This document shows positions 54,364 to 64,000 of a stretch of 64,000 bases of DNA, piece by piece. The stretch is taken from assembly GCF_017116825.1 (NCBI RefSeq), contig NZ_JAFIRD010000001.1:185191-249190 (forward strand), written 5' to 3'. A program made the translations under genes and the position numbers. The stretch's first letter is position 1. Every line of letters begins with the position of its first letter. Source of the DNA: Mycoplasma enhydrae. GTDB taxonomy: Bacteria > Bacillota_I > Bacilli_A > Mycoplasmatales > Metamycoplasmataceae. Under the pieces are notes generated by a model. The model did not search any database. It saw only the letters and a program-made list of their open reading frames with translations, and was not told the origin of the DNA.

Positions 54364-56301
54364 TTAGCCTTTAATAATTTTGTCAATTGCGTCATAATCA
54401 TAGAATTTATCATATTCTAATTCTACATCTGGGCTAACACCATCTACAATTGATTCATTTTTAGGACCAAATACTGCATTGTTTGGTGAAGAAATTGTTA
54501 TTGTTGTACCATCAACTAATACAATTGTATTAGTATAATAAAAACCACCACCACCGGTTGTTTTACCAATTATTTTTGCAATACCCATTTCTTTAACAAT
54601 ACTTGTTATTTGGTTAGCAGCATTAAATGTATTTAAACTTACTAAAAGATGTCAATTATAGTTTTCATAAGCATCGTTTTCGTATTTCCCATCACCATCT
54701 GTATCAATTTGTCATTTAGTTAAAGAACCAGTTCTGTTTAAAACATCATATTCACGGTCTAAAATTGGTTTATCTGTCATGAATCCTAATGTTTTAACCA
54801 TTGATATAAAACCATTACCATTATTGATTGATAAATCTAGAGCTATGTTCTTAATTTCTGGTTTAGCTCTTAGTTGGTTCATTAAGTGTCTCATTAAGAA
54901 ATATGTGTCATGTTTTCAAGCATCTGGACCTTTAATTTGGTCTTTGGTTCCATATTCAAAACGTAATAGAGTTACAAATGCTGTGTTACCATGGAATCTA
55001 ATGTAATCATCTGCTCCAAAGTCACTAATTTTTTTACCAAATTTAGTTTCAAATTTTTTGGTTAGCATTTCTCTATTTTTATAGAATCTATCACGGTATT
55101 CACCGTAGTCATCAGGACTTTTTAGTTTATCTCTTAAAACTTCATTTGGGTTTGATTCATAATATGAAAATGAATCCATTATTGTATGTAATCCGTTTAA
55201 TTTTTTGTGGAATAAATTAATGTAAGCCTTGTTATATACTTGAGGATCAGTAGATAATAATTTAGCTTTTTCATCTTCACCTATATATTCTTCAAATGAT
55301 TTAATTTTTTTGTGGTATTTTAGACCATAGAAATAATCCATTGTAAATAATAGGTGATTGTAGTTTACTTCTCTTTCTTTAGCAGTTGGTTGTTTACCAT
55401 TTAGAGTTGCTACTTCTCTAATTCTTTTTCTAGCTTCATCTTCTGTTTTGCGAAATGTATCCATACCATCAACAATATTAGTGAATGTTACACCATTGTA
55501 ATACAAATTTGTATAGTTTTGTGACATAAATAAAGTATTAAAAATGATATATGGCAATAAAACTTTGCCATCTTTATATAGAATGTCAAATTCATATTTA
55601 TTTAAGTCAAATAAAACACCTTCGTCGTCTTCTCGTTTTTGTTTATGTTCATTTTTTAAGAATTGATCATCATCGGTTTGTTCTGGGAATTTTAAAATAG
55701 AAGAGAAAAAGATAGTGTTTGGTGTATGAATAGTATTTTTTTCTCAGTTAATTTCTAATCGATCTGGTGATCCACTACCATCACAATAATATACTTTTCT
55801 ATTTCTGGTTTCATCAATTGCAGAAGTTATCTTAGAATTATCAATGTATCCATCTAGTGCTTTTAAAAATTCATCTACATCAACGTATGTAACTTCAGTT
55901 TGATTTTTAATATTATATGCTTTAACATTTTTTTCAGCAATTGTATATTCATCGTTGTAGTTCTTAAAACTAACGCTTTTTTCTTCGATTTCTATTTTGT
56001 TATCGTTTTCAGGGCTAGTATAATAATCTAATTGTTTTAGAATGTCTTTAATTTCTTTAGTTTGTTTTATTTTTTCAATTACTTTATCTTTTTGAGAAAT
56101 TAATTTGTCTTTTTCTTGGATTTCTTTATTCTTAGATTCCAGTTCGGCTTGTTTTGTGTTAAGCTCTTCTTGTTTCTTTTTAAGTTCTTCTTTTAATTTT
56201 GGATCTTCACATCCAGCTGATAATAAAGCTGCTGGAACCACTAATCCAGTAGCTGCTGGTAAAATCGTAAATAATAATTTAGATTTAGTTGATTTTTTCA
56301 T
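54364..56301 (-). CDS. S41-peptidase-like lipoprotein, catalytic serine apparently replaced
   Basis: A 645-residue lipoprotein. The signal peptide has the lipobox LSAGC (Cys near 31). A coiled coil follows to about residue 85 (ELKKKQEELNTKQAELESKN). The C-terminal third resembles S41 tail-specific proteases: IALDLSINNGNGF, then LLVSLNTFNAANQITS where active enzymes have T-A-S-A-S-E, and IGKTTGGGGFYYT. The nucleophile serine position reads Ala, so it may be inactive. Many TGA codons encode Trp. The AGGAGG site before the ATG at 56301 directly abuts a (TA)11 tract. Confidence 0.82.
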
Positions 56302-56318
56302 TTATTGTTTTATCCTCC

Positions 56319-56341
56319 TATATATATATATATATATATAT
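56319..56341. repeat. (TA)11 simple repeat in front of the lipoprotein ribosome binding site
   Basis: Eleven TA units plus one T, directly upstream (minus strand) of the AGGAGG site at 56314-56319. Slippage would alter spacing or structure around the promoter and ribosome binding site. Confidence 0.9.
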
Positions 56342-56623
56342 TAAATTAAAGGTTATTTTTAATTTTAAAAAGATTTTTAATAAATTTTAAGCTTAAGCTC
56401 TTATTTTATTAACAAAATAAAAAATAAGACTGAATTAAACATATCTCCTATCAGTGGACTTCCACAAATGGAGGATATGTTTACATATGTCTGTTATTTT
56501 TGCATAAGAAACATATTTCACTTTTGTAGTAGCCCACAAGCAAAAGATATATTTGATTAATAATGATTTTAATCATTAAACCTTATAATTATTAAGTATA
56601 TATTTTAGATATTGGAGATGTAA
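56342..56623. other. Intergenic region with structured inverted repeats
   Basis: About 280 bases without a gene. It contains a long inverted repeat at 56436-56482 (AACATATC-TCC pairing GGAGGATATGTT, with an inner GTGGA/TCCAC hairpin), an A+T stem at about 56399-56432, and a CTTTTG/CAAAAG hairpin near 56521-56547 enclosing TAGTAGCCCAC. It may hold a leader RNA or regulatory site for the DUF1846-deoB operon, or the promoter of the lipoprotein gene. I match it to no known riboswitch. Confidence 0.45.
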
Positions 56624-58084
56624 ATGAAAATAGGTTTTGATAATGAAAAATATATTGATTTACAATCAAAAGAAATTTTAAAAAGAATTAATCAATTTGG
56701 CCAAAAACTATATTTAGAATTTGGTGGAAAACTATTTAATGATTTTCATGCTTCACGTGTATTGCCAGGTTTTAAGCATGATTCAAAAATTAAAATGCTT
56801 TTAAAACTTAAAGATATGGCCGAGGTTATTGTTGTTATATCAGCTAATGATTTAAAAAACCAAAAAATAAGATCAGATATAAATCTCACATATGAAGAAG
56901 ATGTTTTTAGAGTAATCACTAAGTTTAAAAAATATAATCTAAGTCTTAATAGTGTAATAATAAGCCAATATGACAACTCCAAACCAGTTAAACAATTTAT
57001 AAATAAATTAGAGAAGCATAATATCAAAGTTTATAAACACTATCGAATTAAAAATTATCCATACAATATAAAAACCATAGTTTCTAAAGATGGATATGGC
57101 AAAAATGAATATGCAGTTACTAACAAAAAACTAATTATAGTAACTTCACCAGGTCCCGGTTCAGGTAAACTAAGCGCTATATTATCACAACTATATCATG
57201 ATTCCACACAGGGCATTAAATCTGGTTATGCTAAATTTGAAACTTTTCCAATTTGAAATTTAGATGTTAAGCATCCTATTAATTTAGCTTATGAAGCGGC
57301 CACTGTGGACTTAAACGATTATAATGTTGTCGATAGTTTTCATTTACAAAAATATGGCATTCAAAGCACAAGTTATAATCGTGATTTAGAAGCATTTCCA
57401 ATTTTAAATAACTTATTAACTAACATATATAAAAAACCGCTTTATAACTCTCCTACAGATATGGGAGTTAATATGGCAGGTTTTTGTATAGTTGATAATG
57501 AAGAAGTGAGCCTAGCAGCTAAAAAAGAAATCATTAGGCGCTATTATCAAGCAATTATTAGCTATCAACAAGGTAGATATCCAAAGATTTACGTAAAAAG
57601 ATTACTTAAGCTAATTAAAGAGAATAAAATTAATAGTAGCCTTGTCAAATCAATTAGAGCTGCAAATGAATTTAGCTTTAATAAGAATATTGTTTGTTCT
57701 GCAATTGAAATTAATTCCAAAACAATAATAATCGGCAAGGAATCAAAATTACTTAATTCTAATGCTGCAATGGTCTTAAATGCACTTAAATATTTTGCTA
57801 AAATTGACCAAGAAGTCGATGTGCTAGATCCTATGGCAATTGCTTTAACTCAAGAACTTAAAGAAAAGTTACATTATAATGATTTATCATTAGATCTAAA
57901 GGAAACACTTTTTGCTTTAGCTATAAGTGCTAAGACTTCATCAAGTGCTCAAGATGCACTAAACCAAATTAATAAGTTATCTGGTTTATGTGTGCATAGA
58001 ACAACAATTTCTAGTAGTTCTGATAAAGAAATGTTTAAGAATATGGATATTCATTTAACAGAACAAACATTAGAATTTAAGTAA
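56624..58084 (+). CDS. DUF1846 family protein
   Basis: A 486-residue protein of the DUF1846 family, found in many Gram-positive bacteria. The N terminus KIGFDNEKYIDLQSKEILKR and KLYLEFGGKLFNDFHASRVL is diagnostic; further blocks are TSPGPGSGKLSAILSQLYHD, a nucleotide-binding-like loop, and NSPTDMGVNMAGFCI. TGA codons encode Trp near 57257. GGAG precedes the ATG at 56624. It lies 21 bases upstream of deoB in the same direction. Biochemical function is not established as far as I know; a sugar-phosphate or nucleotide-linked role is suggested by the neighbour only. Confidence 0.87.
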
Positions 58085-58105
58085 AATGATTTTTAGGAGA
58101 ATAAG

Positions 58106-59290
58106 ATGAAATTTAAACGTGTGTTTTTTATTGTTACAGATGGTTTAGGTATAGGATCCGAACCAAGACAAGAAGAATTTGGAGATAAGGGAGCCAATTC
58201 TTTATTACATGCCTCAGAAGCGCTGCCGCTGGAAATACCAACATGAAAATCTTTAGGTATTACAGAGATAGCTAAAATATCAGGACATGTAGCAAGAAAT
58301 AAGCACCCATTAGCATATGTTGCCCAAATTCATGAGGTTTCTAATGGCAAAGATACTTTAACTGGGCATTGAGAAATGATGGGTATTTATACAAAAACAC
58401 CAAATCCCCAATTTACTGAAAATGGTTTTCCAGAAGATTTAGTTAAAGAATTATCAAAAGCTTTTGACGGAAGAAAAATAATTGGCAATAGAAATGCCTC
58501 AGGAACTGTAATACTTGCTGAACTTGGACACCAACATATAGAAACAGGAGATATGATTATATATACCTCTCCCGATTCTACTCTTCAAATTATTGGCGAT
58601 GAAAAAACGTTGGGTGTAGAAAAACTAAATGAATATGCCAAAAGAGCACGAGAAATTTGTTCTTCTAAACCTGAATGAAATGTTGCTAGAGTTATTTCTC
58701 GTCCATTTGTTTATGAAAATAATAAGTTTACTAGAACCTTCAATCGTCATGATTTTGCCAATAAACCTACTGGGCATATAATTATGGAAGATTTACAAAA
58801 AAAAGGAATTGAAGTAATTGCCGTTGGTAAAATTAGAGATATTTTTGCAGGAGTAGGAATCGATAAAGTTTATGGACCTGCTTCAGATGATGAAAATATG
58901 GATATAGCTATAGATATCGTTTCATCTAATTCAACAAATCAATTTATATTTATTAATTTAGTTCAATTTGACAGTCATTATGGTCATAGAGAAGATCCTA
59001 TTGGGTATAGCCAAAACGTTTCAAGAATGGACATTAAATTAGCAAAGCTAATTAATGCCATGAAAAAAGATGATTTATTAATTATGACATCTGACCATGG
59101 TAATGATCCTACTTATGGTCCAGACCACACTAGAGAAGCTTTACCATTAACAGTTTTTTCTAAGTCATTTATTAAACCTAGAGTTTTAGGTCCTCTAAAA
59201 GGACTGGGAACTGCCGGCAATATTGTAGCAAGAAACTTTGGAGTTCCCACTGTTATGACTGGCGAAGATATTTTTGATGAGCTAATATAA
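58106..59290 (+). CDS. deoB: Phosphopentomutase
   Basis: Interconverts ribose or deoxyribose 1- and 5-phosphates in nucleoside salvage. 394 residues, alkaline phosphatase superfamily. Metal and catalytic motifs are FFIVTDGLGIG, GKDTLTGHWEMMGI (active-site Thr), FINLVQFDSHYGHRED, MTSDHGNDPTYGPDHTRE and FGVPTVMTGEDIF. TGA codons encode Trp. AGGAGA precedes the ATG at 58106. The usual pyrimidine or purine phosphorylase genes are not adjacent. Confidence 0.94.
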
Positions 59291-59301
59291 GCATCATGTA
59301 C

Positions 59302-59330
59302 AACTATTGCAAAGACCGCAATAGTTTTTT
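59302..59330 (+). terminator. Terminator of the DUF1846-deoB operon
   Basis: AACTATTGC/GCAATAGTT, a 9-bp perfect stem with an AAAGACC loop and a T run. Confidence 0.9.
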
Positions 59331-59345
59331 AATTACTTTTTTAGA

Positions 59346-59373
59346 TAAAAAAACACCAAGAATTTCTTGGTGT
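59346..59373 (-). terminator. Terminator of the giant coiled-coil gene
   Basis: ACACCAAGAA/TTCTTGGTGT, a 10-bp stem with a one-base separation and a T run on the minus strand, 12 bases after the stop at 59385. Confidence 0.85.
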
Positions 59374-59384
59374 CATTTGTAAGT

Positions 59385-62300
59385 TTATATTTCAATTTTT
59401 TCATTAGTAGATGGGTCAGTTATTACTATTTTTTTGTATACAGGACTAAATTGTCTATTAGGTCAAAGATTTTCTGGTTTTGAATTAATAGAATGCCAGT
59501 ATCAAGAAATGAAATCATTTACTTCATGAGAGTGTGATCGTAATATCTCTGAATGATTTGGAACTTCTCTTCAGAAGTGACTTAAAGTTTGATAATAGCT
59601 TGAAAGATCACTTCAAGAATTAAATATTGATTCTATATTAATTTCATCTCTAGATCAAACTTTCATATTATTATTAACATTAATTTGAGCGGAAAATCTT
59701 TTCTCAAATTGAGTAAAATTATTGTCATATGGTTTACTTGTCCCACGAGTAATTTTTACTAAAAGGTCCTCAACATTGGCAAGTGTTCAAATGAAAGTAT
59801 AAACTTGTAAGATTTTTCTAAAATGATTATGGAATATCATTGCCCCTACCATATTGTTAACTTCGACATTTTGATATTCATAAGTGCCGTCAGATTTTTT
59901 ACCAACAATTATATTTATTGTTGTTTTGTCTCTTTTTTGAAAAATGGCAAAATTTGTATTTTCTAATTCAAAATCAAATTCTAAGTCTCTATATTTTAAA
60001 CGAAGTGAACGACTAAAGTGTCGTAAAAGAGCAGGTTCTAACATTATTGTATTTCTAAATTCTTCTTCATTTCCAAGATTTACATTTGGATATTTTTGTA
60101 CTATATCTCGTCAAATCAACTGTACTAGGCTTAGAGTATCTGTTGATAATTTATAGTCATCTACATCTAGGAATTGTTTATCCTTAAATGACTTTTGTCA
60201 AGACTGATCTTTATGGGTTCTAACTTCATCTCCAAATATAATTTCTAAATTATTTACTTTTTTACTTTTTGCTTTAAAGTAAACCATTAATTTACCTTCA
60301 ATATCATTTGGTGACATATATTCAATACTAAATTCTAAATCACTTGTATTCTTAGGTGTATAAACATCACTATTTTGAACTTCAGAAGGATATTTATTTT
60401 GAGGTGTATTAAAAGGATCTATTAAGCCAATTTGAAGATCAGGGTTTTGTCTAATTTTTTCAATACCTTCTAGTGCTTTTTTAATTTCTTTGATTTCTTC
60501 AAGAAGTTTTTGGAATTTTTCAAATGTTTCTTTAAGTATTGCTGTGTTTAGTTCTGGTTGTTTTTCTGCAGAACCTATAACGGCAGCAAGATCATTATGT
60601 ATTTGAAAAATTAATTTGTATAGAGGATGATTTGCATTAATTAATTTAGATAATTCATCATGAGATTTAGTATCTTTAATTTCTTTAAATTGTCTTAAGA
60701 TATCTTTATAGATACCTTCAGCTCTGTCTCTTTCTTCAACAAAGAAAGTATTTTCTATATATTTAATAACTCCTTTATCGATTACTAATTCCTTGTGTAA
60801 ATTTATTTGTTCTTGAACACTTTGTGCATTTTTAAACTTTTCGAAAAATGGTTTAAAGTGTTTATTCATTAAATAATCATGATCTCTATATTCTCATCTA
60901 ACTCTATGTAATCTTCATATTTCTTCTAATATTGCATTTTGTCTATCAACAAAAGGTTTTAGGTAATTTTCTCATTCAGCTTTGGTTTCAATTTTGTAGA
61001 ATTTTTTATTTTCAACTAAAAGATCTAATTCTTCAATCATTTGTCCTAGTAAATCAATTTTATGTAATTTAACATAACCATCAGCACCATAGAATTTAGA
61101 ATAATTTTCTGAAGATGGACCAAAATTATGGAATCTTTTGCCATCTATTTCTCTAATGTCATTAAGAACATCAAAGTAAGTTATTAATGGTGAATAAAAA
61201 GCGCCTAATTCTTCCGTATATTTATTTTGAATATTTAAAGCGTCTAGTGTTCAAGCTTTAATTTGATCATGTTTTTTAGATATTTTATCAAGTTTATTTA
61301 AATAAGTATCTCATTGTTCAATTAAATCATGAAGATTTTGAACTGCTTGACCCTCTTGGGTTTGTTCATCTTTACCATCATCATATCTACCATTACTATT
61401 TTCATTATAATCTCTAAATAATTGCTTTAAGTCTAAGTCCGGATGTGCAAAGTGTGAAAATCTAGTGCCTAGCAATTGATTAACGCGAGTAAATATAGCA
61501 ATTTTCATATCATGATGTTTTATACTTGAAGCTTCTCAAGGCATGTCTTTAAATACTAAAACATTCTTGAAAATATTATTTAAATTATCAATGGTTGTTT
61601 GCAATACTTCTTGATTTTGCTTAGATTCTATTTTAGCTTGTTCATAGATTGCTTTCATGTCATCTTCAGTATGATCTGAAGCTCTTAAAGCATTAATTTG
61701 ATTTTTAAAGCCTTGTCTTTCTTTTTTATAAATAAAGAATGTTTCTTCATTTGCTTCATCATTTAATTTATCTAAATAAGTTTTTCTTTTGCCTTCGAAT
61801 TCAATTAAATTAGTTAATTTTCTAATTAATTCTTTAACTTCATCTTCTTTGGCTAGCGAATCTATTTTAGCTTGTTTGTATTCTAATGATTCAGCTTTAG
61901 CTGTAGCTTGCTTAAATGAATTTAAATTTTGTTCTGCTTTTGTTTTAATTTCACTTATTTTAGTAATATCACCTGAATTTTCTCATTCGCTAAGTTCGTA
62001 TTCAACAAGATTTTTTAGTACTTGAACAGCAGCATCATATATATCTTTAAATTGTTTTTTATTTGCTTCAAGAGTTACTTTTAATGAAGCTATTTTTTGT
62101 CTGGTATTATCAACATCTGCGCCAAATGTTACTAGTGCTGCTTTAATTTGAGCTTCATCTTTTAAATCAGCGTCAGCATTAATTTCATCAAGTAGTTTTT
62201 TAGCTTTATCATAAACTTTTTCTAAGTCTGGAATTGCTTTTTCTAATGGGTCAACTTTTAGTTTATGTTTTTCAACTTCTGCTACTGTTTTAGCAATTTC

Positions 62301-64000
62301 AGTTGTAACACTATTAATTTTTGCCAAAATATCTTGAATTCTTTTGGTTTTTGCTTCTAATTTATTCTTTATTGATTCAAGTTTTTCATCAACTGTTTCA
62401 ATTAGTGTTTTTGATGAACTTTCAACAGCTGAATATTTCTTTTGAGCTGCATAATTTTTTGAATCTTCTGCTAAAAGCTTCAAGGCTTCTAAATCAGCTT
62501 TAGCTTTTTCTAATAAGTTTATTTTGTTTTGAGCCAAAGCGCTTTCAACAGAAGCTTTAATATCATTTCATTTATTTTGTGCTGTATTAAGTTTTCGCTC
62601 AGCAGTTTCTTTTATATCTTTTAGATTGTTATTTAATTCATTTTCCAGTATTTTTGAACTTGCAATAGTATTTTTAAAATTTTCTCATATTTGATTATCT
62701 AAAAGACCAATTTTTTGTATATCTTGAGCAGTCGTATTTGTATAAAGATTCGACATTTTTGAAATTGAATCTTTAAATGTAGGCAATTTTGCAGACAACT
62801 CATCATAATTGTCTTTTGCTAATTTGGCGGTTTCAGAATGAGTTTTATTTGCTTCCATTAGCTCTTTTATTTTTTCAATAATTTCTCTAATTCTAGTTTC
62901 TTCTGCATTCTTTTGTTTTTGAGCTTCTTTTAAAGCCTCTTTAATTTGTTCTAACAATACATCAGCTTTATCACTAGCTTCTTTATAAACTTTTTGTTGA
63001 ATATTTAATTTAAGTTTATCTAAATTGTCCTTTTCTTTATTTAAGTCTTGGATAACTTTATTTAACTCCGCAATGTTATCTCCTGCATCTTTAGCTTCTT
63101 TAATTGCTTTTTTAACATTAGTTTCAATTGTACTTAAAGGAGTGTCAATTGCTCGCTTAGATTCTATTAGTTTATCTTTTAGATCATTAGCTATTATATT
63201 AGCAGAATTTATTAATTCTCCTAATTGTTTAGCTAATTCTTTTGCTTCAGGGTTTTTATCATCTTTATTAGCATTATAAATTGGGCGAGCATTAGATATA
63301 ATATTAACTAAAGCACCCAAGTTTTGGTCTAATGGATCTATTGTTTCTTTTTGAGCTTCAGTATCTGCTTGTGCATTAGTTATTGCATCAATATGAGCTT
63401 GCAATAATTTTTTAAGACTTTCAACACGCTTATCTTCTTTATGTTGTTCTGATTGTAATTTAGCTCTTAAGTTAACTAATGCTGTTTCTATTTCTGTCTT
63501 GTTTTGATTCATCGAACCATCATTAGCGTGATATTCTTGAGCGTTAGCAGCAGTCTTAATTGCTTCAAGTTTAACTAAAGCACTTTCGTAAGCACTAATA
63601 GCGCCCTCAATTTTTTCAATTGAATTACCGCTTTCATCAGCAGCTTTTTTAGCATTTTTTAATTCAGTATTTTTTCAATTCTGATATGCTGTGTCATGAG
63701 TTTGTTTAGTAGTATTAATTCAGGTATTTATATCTTGAATTTTTTGATTTGCATTTTTAATAGAAGTATCTAGTTCTTCTAGTTTTTCTTTTAGTTTTAA
63801 AACAGCTTTATTTTGAGTGGTATTATTAGTTGTATAAATACCTAAAGAAGTGTCTTTTAGTGTTTTTAGCTGCTCAACATAATTAGAAAGTGAATTGTAT
63901 TTATTTGAATAATTTCCAGCTTCTGCTATTTTATTATTTAAATTTCTTATAGCATCATTTAAAGTGTTTAGTACATCATCAATTCTTTGTTGTTCTGATT
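59385..64000 (-). CDS. Giant coiled-coil surface protein, C-terminal part
   Basis: One uninterrupted frame (code 4) of at least 1,538 codons entering from beyond the right edge and ending at 59385. Stretches that look separate under the standard code are in the same frame and joined by TGA (Trp). Roughly 61700-64000 encodes tandem helical, Lys/Glu/Ala-rich units with recurring patterns such as PLEKAIPDLEKVYDKAKKLL and PLDQNLGALVNIISNARPIY. The last 700 residues are less repetitive with many aromatic residues. No C-terminal membrane anchor or enzymatic motif is visible. Architecture suggests a massive surface or cytoskeletal adhesion protein. The start and any signal peptide lie outside the window. 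Confidence 0.82.

Noticed and set aside
59385..64000. Five or more separate small hypothetical genes
   Set aside because: All fragments share one reading frame and are joined only by TGA codons; they form one giant gene.

Overview
The window is mollicute chromosome. It is strongly A+T rich, and nearly every long gene reads straight through in-frame TGA codons where the protein family expects tryptophan (dnaA, dnaN, yidC, gyrA, ftsH, recD2, serS, pyk and others). This is genetic code 4. Gene content (YidC with a long extracytoplasmic region, MYPU_1760-type metalloprotease, S41-type lipoprotein, paired DHH phosphoesterases, few regulators, no wall synthesis genes) fits the Mycoplasma hominis/synoviae/bovis side (Mycoplasmopsis/Metamycoplasma). 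I do not name a species.

Layout. 1-5.9 kb is the replication origin neighbourhood: leftward rsmA-tatD-pfs, rpmB, and dnaA-dnaN-S4 protein, then an A+T-rich dnaA/rpmH gap with four copies of a 10-mer, then rightward rpmH-rnpA-yidC. 7.9-14.4 kb holds a small membrane protein, pncB, two tandem DHH phosphoesterases, mutM with a mini Smr protein, and tsaC-rpiB. 14.4-22.6 kb is mostly leftward: DUF2130 protein, YitT-family protein, infC-rpmI-rplT with a structured leader, rpe-rsgA-pknB-stp-gmk. 22.8-34.7 kb is mostly rightward: metalloprotease, membrane protein, fmt-ung, two tandem leucyl aminopeptidases, an ABC exporter pair and an ECF S component. 34.7-46.3 kb: gyrA, trmB, a DUF402 protein, a lipoprotein, ftsH-tilS-pth-recD2. 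46.4-52.6 kb: tRNA-Arg(CCT), serS, then an accessory island with a DpnII-like GATC restriction-modification pair and a large SF1 helicase carrying a C-terminal nuclease-like domain. 52.6-64 kb: pyk, a candidate structured small RNA, an S41-like lipoprotein behind a (TA)11 tract, a DUF1846 protein with deoB, and the C-terminal 1.5 kilo-residues of a giant coiled-coil protein running off the window.

Themes. Housekeeping operons are tightly packed with 1-14 base overlaps and are closed by clear hairpin-T terminators. Several operons (mutM, tsaC, fmt, the ABC exporter, recD2) have a -10 box only 6-9 bases before the ATG, which points to leaderless or nearly leaderless transcripts. infC appears to start at a non-AUG codon (ATA) behind an attenuator-like hairpin. 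The best candidates for undescribed biology are the helicase-nuclease beside the DpnII-type system, the GC-rich multi-hairpin RNA candidate at 54.2-54.35 kb, the (TA)11 tract abutting the ribosome binding site of a surface lipoprotein, and the leaderless promoter layout. All functional statements come from reading sequence and motifs; no database search was run.
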